Source: Sulfurospirillum diekertiae
GTDB taxonomy: Bacteria; Campylobacterota; Campylobacteria; Campylobacterales; Sulfurospirillaceae
DNA length: 64,000 bases
Direction: 5' to 3'
Assembly: GCF_002162315.1 (NCBI RefSeq)
Contig: NZ_CP021416.1
Coordinates: forward strand, 1,934,207-1,998,206
The notes under the pieces: generated by a model
Told to the model about the DNA's origin: nothing
What the model saw: the letters and a program-made list of their open reading frames with translations, nothing else
Databases searched by the model: none
Shown: positions 17,786-26,667 of the stretch, piece by piece
Layout: each line of letters opens with the position of its first letter
Numbering within the stretch: position 1 is the stretch's first letter
Made by a program: the position numbers and the translations under genes

Positions 17786-18124
17786 ATGCAACTACCTGCC
17801 TGCCCTAAATGTAACTGTGAATATACCTATGAAGATGGCGATATGATCATCTGTCCTGAATGTGCCCATGAATGGCCTAAAAATGGCACAACCAGTGAAG
17901 AGAGTGTTACTGTCATTAAAGATGCACATGGTACTATCTTAGCAGATGGCGACACCGTTGTTGTCATTAAGGACTTGAAACTTAAAGGCTCATCAGCCGT
18001 CATTAAAGGTGGTACCAAAGTGAAAAATATTCGCTTGAACTATGAGAGCGACCATAACCTTGACTGTAAAGTTGAAGGCATTGGCGCTATGGGACTCAAA
18101 TCGGAATTTGTCAAAAAAGCTTAA
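17786..18124 (+). CDS. yjdM: PhnA/YjdM family zinc-ribbon protein
   Basis: A 112-residue cytosolic protein. Its N-terminal zinc ribbon has paired cysteines CPKCNC near residues 6-11 and CPEC near 28-31, followed by a small beta-rich domain ([15 protein letters not shown], [18 protein letters not shown], ending SEFVKKA). This is the YjdM/PhnA family, historically named for phosphonate use although it is outside the C-P lyase pathway and its role is unsettled. Length and motifs are typical of the family. It is monocistronic. Confidence 0.85.
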   Translation: MQLPACPKCNCEYTYEDGDMIICPECAHEWPKNGTTSEESVTVIKDAHGTILADGDTVVVIKDLKLKGSSAVIKGGTKVKNIRLNYESDHNLDCKVEGIGAMGLKSEFVKKA

Positions 18125-18163
18125 CCATAGCTATTCAGACTGAATTTTAAAGGATTTCGAGGC

Positions 18164-18203
18164 GGATTCGTGAAGGTTTAGCTATTCTAAATCGAGCGAA
18201 TCC
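18164..18203. terminator. Hairpin between convergent yjdM and azlD
   Basis: The outer stem GGATTCG (18164-18170) with CGAATCC (18197-18203) encloses an inner stem TTTAG (18177-18181) with CTAAA (18187-18191). Position between two convergent genes suggests a bidirectional transcription end, though no clear T run follows. Confidence 0.4.
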
Positions 18204-18217
18204 AACGATGAAAGCGT

Positions 18218-18541
18218 TTAAAAGACATTTTGAATTAAAACCATATACGTGAGTGTTGCGATAAAAATGCTCAAAAGGGCGTTTTTAAACTTTACATGTA
18301 AAGCGATTGCAACACACACACCGATGATTTCCGCCAAACCATAAGGATAACTTTCCCACTTCACATCTTTAAGCGCATAAAACACCAAAATAACCATAAT
18401 CATTAAAGGCATATTGAGCTCAATATACTTAATCAACGGTGAAGGCTCACGAGTACGGAAAAGCAAGAAAGGAATGATACGTGTCGCATAGGTCGCAAGG
18501 GCTGCTACGATGATGCTTCCAATGATGTAACTACTTTCCAT
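18218..18541 (-). CDS. azlD: AzlD-like branched-chain amino acid exporter subunit
   Basis: A 107-residue inner-membrane protein with about four hydrophobic segments and the YATRIIPFLLF motif near residues 18-28 that marks the AzlD/YgaH family. It forms the small subunit of the AzlCD exporter for branched-chain amino acids or analogues. It overlaps azlC by 11 bases. The palindrome at 18291-18302 lies in frame and encodes LHVK near residue 81. Confidence 0.82.
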   Translation of the reverse strand: MESSYIIGSIIVAALATYATRIIPFLLFRTREPSPLIKYIELNMPLMIMVILVFYALKDVKWESYPYGLAEIIGVCVAIALHVKFKNALLSIFIATLTYMVLIQNVF

Positions 18542-19205
18542 TTTCCATACTCCTCTTAAACACGATTAACACAAATGCTGCCGCACATAGCGATAAAATG
18601 AGCATCTTTTGTGGTGGAAATAAAATCATGCCAAACAGCCCAATAATCAGAGCCACAAAGAAAGGCTTATGCAATCTATTTTTTTTGTATAGCTCAATGG
18701 AAAGCACCACAAACAGTGCCGTCAGCGAAAACTCGATGCCTTTGTAATTAAACGGTAAAATATTGCCAAGTACCGCACCTACGACACTGCCAATAATCCA
18801 ATAACATTGGTTTAAAAAGGTAATCCAAAGGTACGCACGTTCACGATTTTCTTCAGGGACTTCACTGGTTTTTAACAGTGCAAACGTCTCATCCGTCAGC
18901 CCAAAAATGAGGTAATGTTTTTTCCATGAAAACGCTTTAAAGGTTGAAATCATTGAAAGCCCATAAAACGTATGACGAAGGTTCAGCAAAAAAGTAGCAA
19001 TGCCGATTTCAAGAATAGTGGCTTGCGATGCAAAAAGTGTGAGGGCTAAAAACTGCCCCGAACCTGCGAAGATAAAAACACTCATAAAAAAAGCATAATA
19101 CCACGGAATCAAAAGTTTAGACAGTAACAGTCCAAATGCCATTCCAAGAGGTATATAGCCCATCATCACCGGGACGGTGAGTTTAAAAATTGCCAAAAAA
19201 TTCAT
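18531..19205 (-). CDS. azlC: AzlC-like branched-chain amino acid exporter subunit
   Basis: A 224-residue inner-membrane permease of the AzlC family. GYIPLGMAFG near residues 15-24, FIFAGSGQFLA near 46-56 and LNLRHTFYGLS near 78-88 are the family motifs. A longer upstream reading frame exists, but ATG 19205 gives the normal N-terminus MNFLAIFKLTVPVMMGYIP; the extension would have to translate the intergenic palindrome at 19215-19226. With AzlD it probably exports branched-chain amino acids. Confidence 0.85.
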   Translation of the reverse strand: MNFLAIFKLTVPVMMGYIPLGMAFGLLLSKLLIPWYYAFFMSVFIFAGSGQFLALTLFASQATILEIGIATFLLNLRHTFYGLSMISTFKAFSWKKHYLIFGLTDETFALLKTSEVPEENRERAYLWITFLNQCYWIIGSVVGAVLGNILPFNYKGIEFSLTALFVVLSIELYKKNRLHKPFFVALIIGLFGMILFPPQKMLILSLCAAAFVLIVFKRSMENGK

Positions 19206-19214
19206 TCGTTTTCT

Positions 19215-19226
19215 TTTACATGTAAA
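19215..19226. repeat. Dispersed palindrome upstream of azlC
   Basis: A perfect TTTACATGTAAA ten bases before the azlC start. Just beyond it GCCTC-AAAG-GAGGC (around 19232-19245) makes a small hairpin that may end the flagellar transcript. Confidence 0.7.
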
Positions 19227-19263
19227 GTATTCTGCCTCAAAGGAGGCAGCGCCATAAAATAGA

Positions 19264-19434
19264 CTATTTTTTGATATAACGATCCAAATATTTCTGTGTT
19301 GCGTTGTTATCACTGGCTTTTTGATGCAACTCTTTTTTAGAAGCTGTATCATTGGGTTTAACATCGCTAAAATAGATCTGATCGATCGCGACAACCAGCG
19401 CGACCAAGATCAGAATGGGGAGCAAGAAAAGCAT
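19264..19434 (-). CDS. Small membrane protein downstream of flgG, 56 aa
   Basis: A short ORF with a good ribosome site (GAGG, 7 bases before ATG 19434) that begins 13 bases after flgG. Residues 2-17 (LFLLPILILVALVVAI) form a membrane anchor; the remainder is hydrophilic and helical, ending KYLDRYIKK. Single-pass, probably with the C-terminus outside or in the cytoplasm depending on topology that I cannot fix. Its position in the flgF-flgG transcript suggests a flagellar or envelope link. I do not recognise the family. Confidence 0.65.
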   Translation of the reverse strand: MLFLLPILILVALVVAIDQIYFSDVKPNDTASKKELHQKASDNNATQKYLDRYIKK

Positions 19435-19446
19435 AATGACCTCAAA

Positions 19447-20235
19447 TCACGTTTTGAGAGCATTAACGGTTTGCAGCATTTGATCACTCGTCGTAATCGC
19501 TTTTGAGTTCGCTTCATACGCACGTTGACCCGTAATAAGATCGGTCATCTCTTCCACCAACTGAACGTTACTCATCTCAACAAAGTTCTGTCTGGTTTGT
19601 CCAAGACCATTAAGGCCTGGATTGCTCACAATAGGATCGCCTGACGCATTAGTATTGATGTAATTGTTATCCCCCAAAGAGTGAAGGCCCGCTGGATTGA
19701 TGAAGTTTGCAAGCTCAATTTGACCAATTTGTTGTGTTGCGGTTTGTCCTGCTTGAAGCACAGAAACCATACCATCCACACCAATCGTAATCTGCGTTGC
19801 ATCGGCAGGAATCACCAGTTGTGGAATCATTTGATACCCATCGCTGTTGATGACATTGCCATCGGCATCGAGTTTAAATGAACCATTGCGGGTATAGCCT
19901 GTTGTTCCATCGGGAAGCAAAATTTGGAAAAAACCATTTCCCGTAATCGCCATATCTAATGAATTGCCGGTCTCTTTAAAGTTACCTTGCGTAAACATCT
20001 TGGCAATCGCTGTAGGACGAACACCCAGTCCCACTTCAATGCCTGTTGGTGAAACCGTTGTACCACTGGTTGAAGTTCCAGCATACGTCATGGTTTGATA
20101 CATCAAATCCGCAAACTCAGCACGTTGTTTTTTATAACCAATCGTATTAACGTTTGAAATATTGTTTGAAGTAGTATCGATCTGTGTTTGTTGAGCGATC
20201 ATACCCGTAGCGGCTGTATAAAGTGATCTGATCAT
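19447..20235 (-). CDS. flgG: Flagellar distal rod protein FlgG
   Basis: A 262-residue rod protein, the distal rod of the flagellar basal body. The N-terminal LYTAATGMIAQQTQIDTTSNNISNVNTIGYKKQRAEF block and the C-terminal NVQLVEEMTDLITGQRAYEANSKAI block are the paired helices common to all axial proteins; both are close to textbook FlgG. The protein has no cleaved signal, as expected for type III export. It lies 19 bases after flgF. Confidence 0.92.
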   Translation of the reverse strand: MIRSLYTAATGMIAQQTQIDTTSNNISNVNTIGYKKQRAEFADLMYQTMTYAGTSTSGTTVSPTGIEVGLGVRPTAIAKMFTQGNFKETGNSLDMAITGNGFFQILLPDGTTGYTRNGSFKLDADGNVINSDGYQMIPQLVIPADATQITIGVDGMVSVLQAGQTATQQIGQIELANFINPAGLHSLGDNNYINTNASGDPIVSNPGLNGLGQTRQNFVEMSNVQLVEEMTDLITGQRAYEANSKAITTSDQMLQTVNALKT

Positions 20236-20254
20236 GCGTTATTCCTTACCTAAT

Positions 20255-21058
20255 TTATGCTTTTGTTGATGCAAGTTTAGAAATTGCTTCGGTGTTGAGA
20301 TCGTTCATATGTGATTTCATCACTTTTTGATACATATCGACAAGCCTATTGGTTTCAATCAAACCTACCATCTCACTGACAGGATTAATATTACTGGTTT
20401 CCAAAAAGCCTTGTGTTACTAAATTGCCCTCTCCAAGTTGTGTTAATTCATCAGTGCTTTTAAATTTGTAGAGGTTATTACCCTCTTTGAGCAATGATTT
20501 AACATCATCACTTTGAACAATGTACAAACTTCCCAACTGATCTTCACGATTATAAACGCCACCACTCTGATCAACACGAAGTTCACCGTCTTCTGGAATG
20601 GTAATGTACTGTTTGTTTTGGAAATACGTCGAAGGCAAAACAGGATAACCCTCTTTGGTGGTTAAGACACCATCATTATTGATAGAAAAAGAGCCATTTT
20701 GCGTTAAACGAATGCCATTGGGAGTTTCAACCATAAAAAAAGCATCTTCCCGTTTAAGTGCAAAATCCAAAGGATTGCCTGTATTTTTAACACCACCTTG
20801 ATCGTATTTCGTATACTGCTCAACGATCTGGGGGACTCTGACAATGGAAGCATTCATAAATTTACTTGCTTCTTTCGTATTGTCCTTAAGTGGCATCTCA
20901 TCTTTATATTCTTGAAAAATTCTTTTAAAATCACCTACAACCACATCATCACGTTTATACGCTGTGGTATTTAAGTTGGCAAGGTTATTAGAGATGACAT
21001 CCAGTCTATTAAACTGAGTAACCATTGCTCCGGTAACGCCATAGTAGCTATTTTGCAT
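20255..21058 (-). CDS. flgF: Flagellar basal-body rod protein FlgF (FlgG-like paralogue)
   Basis: A 267-residue axial protein with N-terminal MVTQFNRLDVISNNLANLNTTAYKRD-type and C-terminal ETNRLVDMYQKVMKSH blocks, more divergent from FlgG than the downstream gene, so proximal-rod FlgF is the likely identity; in some epsilonproteobacteria the same protein is called FlgG2. ATG 21058 (MQNSYYGVTGAM) fits the family start better than the ATG 12 bases upstream. It heads the operon flgF-flgG-small membrane protein. Confidence 0.82.
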   Translation of the reverse strand: MQNSYYGVTGAMVTQFNRLDVISNNLANLNTTAYKRDDVVVGDFKRIFQEYKDEMPLKDNTKEASKFMNASIVRVPQIVEQYTKYDQGGVKNTGNPLDFALKREDAFFMVETPNGIRLTQNGSFSINNDGVLTTKEGYPVLPSTYFQNKQYITIPEDGELRVDQSGGVYNREDQLGSLYIVQSDDVKSLLKEGNNLYKFKSTDELTQLGEGNLVTQGFLETSNINPVSEMVGLIETNRLVDMYQKVMKSHMNDLNTEAISKLASTKA

Positions 21059-21157
21059 CGTTTTTCCCACTAGTATTTAGAATCATGTACTACTTAAGCA
21101 ACTCCCGTTCCATTTTGCAAAAATTACCCTTTTAATACTATTTAAAAAAAAACTCGG

Positions 21158-21163
21158 TATAAT
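21158..21163 (+). promoter_or_regulatory. -10 box of the rpoD promoter
   Basis: GGTATAAT, with TATAAT at 21158-21163, lies 68 bases before the rpoD ATG and is preceded by A/T runs, the usual sigma-70 promoter form in Campylobacterota, where the -35 box is poorly conserved. Confidence 0.6.
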
Positions 21164-21231
21164 CCACATCTTTTATTAAGAAATTTAGAAATTCCTACCT
21201 CCACACACCTTACTCAAGGAGAGTTACACTT

Positions 21232-23070
21232 ATGGCTTCAAAAGAACTCTATACCGCATTAGAAGAACTTTTTGCAGAAAATGAAAAAGCACATGTTACT
21301 TACGAAAATGTTATGGACCTTTTTGTAAAACCTCCAACACCTGCAAATGTCAAAAAGTTGATGAGTCTTTTAGAAAAATACAAAGTTACCTTAATTTCTT
21401 CTGCTGAAATTGCCAAAATGCGCAATAAAGAAGAAGCACGAAAAAGAGAAGAAGAGCGTCAAAAACTCCAAGATGAAGCCCTAGAAGAAGAGTTTGACCT
21501 TGCCAGCGAAAAAGAACTTTTAGAGTGGTCACGCAGTGATAGTCCTGTGAGAATGTACCTTCGCGAAATGGGACAAATCTCACTTTTAACCAAAGATGAA
21601 GAGATCGACATCAGCAAAAAAATTGAATTTGGTGAAGATATTATCATCGATGCATTCTGCTCCGTTCCTTACCTTATCGACTTTATTTTAGACTATAAAG
21701 AAGCGCTGATTAACCGCGAACGTCGTGTAAAAGAGCTTTTCAAAACTTTTGAAGACGACACGGATGATGATAGCGAAGAAGATGAATTTGACGATGAAGA
21801 AGGTGAAGAAGGCGAAGAGAAAAAGACCTTCTCTAAAAAAGACAACACACGAACTGAAAAAGTTATTGAGAGCTTCAAATCGTTAGAAAAAGCGAAAAAA
21901 GATTGGCTCAAAAGTCTTACCAGACCACCGGAAGAAAACCTTGAAGATCCTGAAGAGATGATGAACTACGATCTAGGACTTGCGTATAAAAAGAAACTTC
22001 TTAAAGATGCACTTATGGATCTAGGACCTACAAGTAAGTTGATTAATGAGCTTGTCAAATCTATGGAAACAGCGCTTAAAAGTGACTTTGAATTCGATAA
22101 AGAGCTTAAACGTTTAGAGTATCGTTTACCACTTTTTAATGATACACTGAGAGAAAATCACGTCAAACTTCTTGTGAATATTGTTGATCTAACCAAAGAA
22201 GACATTACCACAATGGTACCAGAAGCCACGATGGTTTCTACTTACATGGAGATCAAAAAACTGTTCCAAACTAAGGAAGCGAGTAAACAAGGGTTTGATC
22301 TTGATCCTGAAAAACTTAAAGAGGTTCTTGAGCAGATCAAACGGGGTAAAAAAATCGCCGATGAGTCTAAAACCCGTATGGCAAAAAGTAACCTTCGTCT
22401 GGTTGTATCTATCGCCAAACGTTACACCAACAGAGGCTTGCCATTCTTGGATTTGATTCAAGAAGGTAACATCGGTCTGATGAAAGCCGTTGATAAATTT
22501 GAGTACAAAAAAGGTTACAAGTTTTCGACCTATGCGACATGGTGGATTCGTCAAGCCATTTCACGTGCCATTGCCGATCAAGCGCGTACGATTCGTATTC
22601 CGATCCACATGATCGAGACGATCAACCGTATCAACAAAATCATTCGTAAACACCTTCAAGAAGAGGGAAAAGAGCCTGACATCGAAACGATTGCTTTAGA
22701 AGTTGGTTTGAGTGCGGATAAAGTTAAAAACGTCATTAAAATCACGAAAGAGCCTATTTCGTTGGAAGCGCCTATTGGTAATGAAGATGATGGTAAATTT
22801 GGTGATTTCGTTGAAGATAAAACTTCTATTGCACCGATTGATTACATTCTAAAATCAGATCTTAAAGATCAAATTGATGAAGTGCTTGATCAACTCAATG
22901 ATCGTGAAAAAGCGGTTATTCGTATGCGTTTTGGTTTGATGCACGATGAGAGCGATCGAACACTTGAAGAGATCGGTAAAGAGCTTAACGTTACACGTGA
23001 GCGTGTTCGTCAAATCGAAAGCTCTGCGATTAAAAAAATTGAAACATCCAAAAGTTGGACGAAAACTTAA
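21232..23070 (+). CDS. rpoD: RNA polymerase primary sigma factor RpoD
   Basis: A 612-residue sigma-70. Region 1.1 is N-terminal, followed by region 1.2 ([21 protein letters not shown]). A strongly acidic non-conserved insert runs about residues 175-200. Region 2 is [13 protein letters not shown] through [13 protein letters not shown] near 385-445, region 3 follows, and region 4.2 ([17 protein letters not shown]) is near 587-603. Ribosome site AAGGAGAG precedes ATG 21232. It probably forms a transcript with the PAS-like gene 22 bases downstream. Confidence 0.96.
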   Translation: MASKELYTALEELFAENEKAHVTYENVMDLFVKPPTPANVKKLMSLLEKYKVTLISSAEIAKMRNKEEARKREEERQKLQDEALEEEFDLASEKELLEWSRSDSPVRMYLREMGQISLLTKDEEIDISKKIEFGEDIIIDAFCSVPYLIDFILDYKEALINRERRVKELFKTFEDDTDDDSEEDEFDDEEGEEGEEKKTFSKKDNTRTEKVIESFKSLEKAKKDWLKSLTRPPEENLEDPEEMMNYDLGLAYKKKLLKDALMDLGPTSKLINELVKSMETALKSDFEFDKELKRLEYRLPLFNDTLRENHVKLLVNIVDLTKEDITTMVPEATMVSTYMEIKKLFQTKEASKQGFDLDPEKLKEVLEQIKRGKKIADESKTRMAKSNLRLVVSIAKRYTNRGLPFLDLIQEGNIGLMKAVDKFEYKKGYKFSTYATWWIRQAISRAIADQARTIRIPIHMIETINRINKIIRKHLQEEGKEPDIETIALEVGLSADKVKNVIKITKEPISLEAPIGNEDDGKFGDFVEDKTSIAPIDYILKSDLKDQIDEVLDQLNDREKAVIRMRFGLMHDESDRTLEEIGKELNVTRERVRQIESSAIKKIETSKSWTKT

Positions 23071-23092
23071 AAACTATATCGAGAGCTAAGCA

Positions 23093-23779
23093 ATGAGTAG
23101 TTTTGCAGAAGCGTGGATTGAACACGACTACAATCCTTTTATTGTTTTTGACAACACGGGGAAGATTATTTCCCTCAACCAAGAAGCACAATACCTTCTT
23201 GGTGAGGTGAATCATAAAAAAATCTTTGATATTGCCCAAACCTATGCGAGTATGACCTATGGGTTTAAAACAACCATCGTAGATATCTCGTTTAGTTCGT
23301 ACAAGTTCTATGCTATTACGGTAGGTTATGATGATGAGACATCGATTGGTATCAAGCTGTATAAAAGCGCAACAAAGAAATTTGCTAACGTTGAAGAATA
23401 TGGTGAAAGTGTCAATATTTATGCACTGCTAGATCTTTGTATCAGCGCTTCTTCGACCAACGCCAATATCAAGTTTAAAAAAGAGTTTGATCCAACATTC
23501 CCTGACGTTCGTCTCAAAGTCGAAGACTTTATGAAACTGCTGACCAAAGTTTACCAATCACATATCAACTCACCCGTTATCACCACGCGCTTAGCGCTTA
23601 TTACAGGTGAATATATTCGCTTTAATACTAAAAAATACCCTATTTTTTCAATCTCCATCAAAGGCGAAAACAGAGATCGAAACTACGAAAAGAGTATTGA
23701 AGAGATTGGTATTAAAAGTAACTGTACGATTCATTTTGAACAAGACGAGACACTGATCCACGCGGCATTAGTCTCCTAA
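23093..23779 (+). CDS. PAS-like domain protein of unknown function
   Basis: A 228-residue cytosolic protein. Residues about 1-85 resemble a PAS sensor fold (NPFIVFDNTGKIISLNQEAQYLLGE), and the rest has the look of a histidine kinase-like scaffold (ALLDLCISASST, MKLLTKVYQSHINSP) but no H-box, N-box or G-box is visible. So this is not a working kinase by sequence. It starts 22 bases after rpoD, an arrangement I believe is shared by related genomes, which would suggest a housekeeping partner role. Function is unknown. Confidence 0.6.
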   Translation: MSSFAEAWIEHDYNPFIVFDNTGKIISLNQEAQYLLGEVNHKKIFDIAQTYASMTYGFKTTIVDISFSSYKFYAITVGYDDETSIGIKLYKSATKKFANVEEYGESVNIYALLDLCISASSTNANIKFKKEFDPTFPDVRLKVEDFMKLLTKVYQSHINSPVITTRLALITGEYIRFNTKKYPIFSISIKGENRDRNYEKSIEEIGIKSNCTIHFEQDETLIHAALVS

Positions 23780-23784
23780 AAATC

Positions 23785-23817
23785 TTTACATGTAAAGAAA
23801 TAAATCTCTACATGTAA
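23785..23817. repeat. Palindrome pair between convergent genes
   Basis: A perfect TTTACATGTAAA (23785-23796), six bases after the stop of the PAS-like gene, followed by a shorter copy CTACATGTAAG (23807-23817). Together they sit exactly in the 49-base gap between convergent genes and may serve as a transcription end. Confidence 0.65.
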
Positions 23818-23828
23818 GATTTACTTCT

Positions 23829-24203
23829 TTACGCATTCATACACGACCCATCATCCAATACTTCACCCTCTAACCTATGCTCTTTTCCCCATTGATACAT
23901 CAAACTTAGAATGGGGATGACAGATTCTCCCTCTTTAGTGAGCGAATATTCTACTTTGGGGGGAACTTCATTGTACTGTTCTCTGTGAATAATATTATTG
24001 CTCTCCAGCTCTTTGAGTTGTTGGCTTAATGTCTTATGGGCAATCGGTTTGAGTAACTCTCTTAATCGATTGTATCTTATGACACCGGCTCTGCTAATTT
24101 CCCACAGGATAATCCACTTCCATTTTCCCTCAAGAATCGACATCGTATAATACATTGGGCATTTTTCGTATTTATCACCAAAATTTTGCACTGTTTTCTC
24201 CAT
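23829..24203 (-). CDS. HxlR-family transcriptional regulator
   Basis: A 124-residue winged-helix regulator. The N-terminal CPMYYTMSILEGKWKWIILWEIS has the conserved cysteine (residue 15) and GKW core of the HxlR family, followed by RYNRLRELLKPIAHKTLSQQLKELE as the recognition helix region and a C-terminal beta wing (PPKVEYSLTKEG). HxlR proteins usually sense redox or aldehyde stress and repress a neighbouring gene. A near-perfect operator lies 9 bases upstream, so autoregulation is likely, and the divergent NIPSNAP and flavodoxin genes are plausible targets. Confidence 0.87.
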   Translation of the reverse strand: MEKTVQNFGDKYEKCPMYYTMSILEGKWKWIILWEISRAGVIRYNRLRELLKPIAHKTLSQQLKELESNNIIHREQYNEVPPKVEYSLTKEGESVIPILSLMYQWGKEHRLEGEVLDDGSCMNA

Positions 24204-24211
24204 TACTTCCC

Positions 24212-24234
24212 TTTTAGTTAGTATATAACTAAAA
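24212..24234. promoter_or_regulatory. Perfect inverted repeat, candidate HxlR operator
   Basis: Arms TTTTAGTTA (24212-24220) and TAACTAAAA (24226-24234) around the spacer GTATA form a perfect 9+5+9 inverted repeat, nine bases from the regulator start codon. A weaker repeat TATAC/GTATA follows at 24244-24260, and a TATAAT at 24267-24272 may drive the divergent gene. Confidence 0.6.
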
Positions 24235-24388
24235 AGTTCATTCTATACTTAAGTTGTATATTGTTCTATAATTCTATTAAAGGGACATTGTGAAATAGGG
24301 AGATGATAATATAAATTTTTTTACCATGAGTAAACAAATGCATATTACTATCTATAAGAGATCAAAAAATTATCGGAAGGAAGAAAAG

Positions 24389-25009
24389 ATGGTTTATGAA
24401 CTGACAACTATGCATCTTCATCTTTGGGGAACAAACAAAGCTGTAGAAAGTATTTTAAACTATAAAAAGACATCACAAAGTCATGGAAGATTATTGGGAT
24501 GTTGGAAAGTCGAAATTGGTCCTATTGGGCCTGATTGTTTGCTTATATTACGGGAATTTGGTACTGTAGGAGAGCTGATGGAAGAAAGGGAGAAATTCTT
24601 ATTCAATAATAATCCATTTGGTATAAGTGATATTTTAATAAAAGGATTTAAGATCGAGTCCTTTATGCCATTTCCTTTTATGCCTCCAATAAAAACTGGT
24701 CAATTGGGGCCAATATATGAATTCAGAGAGTATCAGTTGGCGGTAGGGGGTATTAAAAAAAGCATAGATGCCTGGGAAAAAGCGTTGCCCGCACGGCAAA
24801 AAATATCACCTGTAATCATAGCAATGTATGCCTTAGATGGACCCGCTCGGATAGTGCATATCATAGCGTATAAAAGTTTTGAATTCAGACTTAATGTGAG
24901 ACAAGAATTATATCAAAAAGGAATTTGGCCACCAAAAGGTGCCCCTGAAGAGATTATAATGGCTACAAATATGATAGCGTTACCAACATCTATTTCACCG
25001 TTAATGTAA
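24389..25009 (+). CDS. NIPSNAP-family protein
   Basis: A 206-residue protein with two ferredoxin-like alpha-beta repeats: MVYELTTMHLHL at the N-terminus and YEFREYQLAVGG near residue 111 each begin a NIPSNAP/EthD-like barrel half. I set the start at ATG 24389 because GGAAGGAAG lies just before it; an upstream ATG at 24326 would add 21 residues with no similarity. The biochemical role of bacterial NIPSNAP proteins is poorly known. Its divergent placement from an HxlR regulator and close spacing to a flavodoxin suggest stress-induced detoxification; that is inference. Confidence 0.75.
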   Translation: MVYELTTMHLHLWGTNKAVESILNYKKTSQSHGRLLGCWKVEIGPIGPDCLLILREFGTVGELMEEREKFLFNNNPFGISDILIKGFKIESFMPFPFMPPIKTGQLGPIYEFREYQLAVGGIKKSIDAWEKALPARQKISPVIIAMYALDGPARIVHIIAYKSFEFRLNVRQELYQKGIWPPKGAPEEIIMATNMIALPTSISPLM

Positions 25010-25050
25010 ACAGCGAATATTTTATCAAAATAACAACAAGGAATAAATAT

Positions 25051-25734
25051 ATGAAAATTGTAGCCATCAATGGAAGTCCCCGAAAAAATGCCAACACAGC
25101 AACCTTACTGAAACATGCCCTAAAAGGGGCGGACTCACAAGGTGCTCAAACGGAACTCATACATCTTTATGATTTGAATTACAAAGGATGCGTGAGCTGT
25201 TTTGCATGTAAACTAACAGGTGGAAAATCATACGGGAAATGCGCCCACAAAGATGATCTTCAGCCGCTTTTAGAAAAACTGCGAGATGCCGATGCCATTC
25301 TCTTAGGCTCACCCATTTACTTTGGAAATATTACGGGGATGATGCGCTCTTTTATAGAGCGTTTAGCCTTTCAATACACCCTTTACGATGCCAATTACTC
25401 CTCCCTCTTCCCTCGAAAAATCCCCATCGGTTTGATGTATACGATGAATTTAGATGAAAAAAGAATGAAAGAATGGGGCTATGTTGAAGCACTCAAAGGT
25501 CTTGAAAAAAGACTTGGCAGTATTTTTGGCTCTTCTGAAGCACTCTATGTCACCGATACTTATCAATTTAAAGACTACTCAAAATACGAAGTAACCGCTT
25601 TTAGTGAATCCCTCAAAGCAAAAAGACGCGAAGAGATATTCCCAATAGATTGCGAAAAAGCTTACGATATGGGAGTACGATTTGTCACACAAGGGGTTGC
25701 CGCAACGTATGAGTGTGAAAATGCACCCCATTAA
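25051..25734 (+). CDS. Flavodoxin-fold NAD(P)H-dependent oxidoreductase
   Basis: A 227-residue FMN-binding reductase of the NADPH-dependent FMN reductase/iron-sulfur flavoprotein group. MKIVAINGSPRKNANTATLL at the N-terminus is the FMN phosphate loop. GCVSCFACKLTGG near residues 47-59 is the cysteine segment typical of the group, and LLGSPIYFGNITGMMRSFIERL near 90-111 contacts the flavin. It follows the NIPSNAP gene by 41 bases in the same direction and probably shares its regulation. Confidence 0.85.
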   Translation: MKIVAINGSPRKNANTATLLKHALKGADSQGAQTELIHLYDLNYKGCVSCFACKLTGGKSYGKCAHKDDLQPLLEKLRDADAILLGSPIYFGNITGMMRSFIERLAFQYTLYDANYSSLFPRKIPIGLMYTMNLDEKRMKEWGYVEALKGLEKRLGSIFGSSEALYVTDTYQFKDYSKYEVTAFSESLKAKRREEIFPIDCEKAYDMGVRFVTQGVAATYECENAPH

Positions 25735-25747
25735 TAAGAATTTTCTG

Positions 25748-25781
25748 TTTACATGTAAAGCCCTTTAAGCTTACATGTAAA
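25748..25781. repeat. Palindrome pair between flavodoxin gene and znuC
   Basis: A perfect TTTACATGTAAA (25748-25759) and a one-mismatch copy CTTACATGTAAA (25770-25781), 22 bases apart, just after the flavodoxin stop. Confidence 0.75.
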
Positions 25782-25821
25782 CGCCTGTTCTCAGCTTCTC
25801 AAACAAATTCAAAATTTTTAC

Positions 25822-25840
25822 GTACGACTTAGTTGCATCA
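25822..25840. promoter_or_regulatory. Degenerate zinc-operator-like site upstream of znuC
   Basis: The right half AGTTGCATC (25832-25840) matches the znuA-site arm AGTTGCATA at 8 of 9 bases; the left half (25822-25830) matches its arm at only 5 of 9. It lies about 70 bases before the chosen znuC start, a sensible place for a repressor site. Confidence 0.4.
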
Positions 25841-25909
25841 TGGTACACTTCTTACCATTTTCCATTGAGGCAAGAACACCTAAGATACTTGGCTCAAAAA
25901 AGGTACACC

Positions 25910-26659
25910 GTGGTATTAAAAAACTTTAAAGACAATGTCATTGAAGCAAAAAATTTAAACTTTAAAACCATTATTCAAAATGTGACGTTTGAGATTAGAC
26001 GGGGCGATTATGCCGCTATTATTGGACCAAACGGTGGTGGAAAAAGTACGCTCGTTAAACTCATCCTTGGGCTTATTCCCTACGACAGTGGCACAATCAA
26101 ACTGTTTGGAAAAACACCCACGTTGAGTGCATTGAAAAAGATAGGCTATGTTTCGCAAGGTATTTCAAAATTGGATGAAAATTTTCCCATCAGCGTTCAC
26201 GAGGTCGTGAAATTAGGCTTAATCGCCAATAAATCTCTTTTTGCAAGAATCAATCGCAGCGATTTAGAAATCATTGATCGCGCTTTAATCAAGATGAATA
26301 TCGAAGATTTGAAAGATGCCAAAATCAGCGAACTCTCAGGCGGACAACGCCAACGCGTCATGATCGCCAAAGCGCTGGTCAACAACCCACAAATCCTCAT
26401 TCTTGATGAACCCAACACGGGCGTTGATAAGCAATCACAAATCAATTTTTATGCGCTTTTGAAAGATTTAAATGTCAAAGAGAACATTACAATTCTTTTT
26501 ATTACCCATGATTTGGGTGTCATTGTCGATGACATCAACAAAGTTTTGTGCATCAACCAAACACTTTTAGCGTGCCATGATCCGCGCCAAATTTATCATT
26601 CAGAACAGTTAAATCAGCTCTATGGCGTCGATGCGCACATGGTTTGTCACCATCATTAA
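25910..26659 (+). CDS. znuC: Zinc ABC transporter ATP-binding protein ZnuC
   Basis: A 249-residue ABC ATPase of the metal (zinc/manganese) importer class. Walker A GPNGGGKS is near residues 41-48, signature LSGGQRQR near 143-150, Walker B ILILDEPNTG near 162-171, and a D-loop and H-loop follow. The C-terminus ends in HMVCHHH, a possible metal-binding tail. Start GTG 25910 behind AAAAAGG is preferred over an upstream TTG at 25865. It forms a transcript with znuB, 8 bases downstream. Confidence 0.88.
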   Translation: MVLKNFKDNVIEAKNLNFKTIIQNVTFEIRRGDYAAIIGPNGGGKSTLVKLILGLIPYDSGTIKLFGKTPTLSALKKIGYVSQGISKLDENFPISVHEVVKLGLIANKSLFARINRSDLEIIDRALIKMNIEDLKDAKISELSGGQRQRVMIAKALVNNPQILILDEPNTGVDKQSQINFYALLKDLNVKENITILFITHDLGVIVDDINKVLCINQTLLACHDPRQIYHSEQLNQLYGVDAHMVCHHH

Positions 26660-26667
26660 GGATTGAT

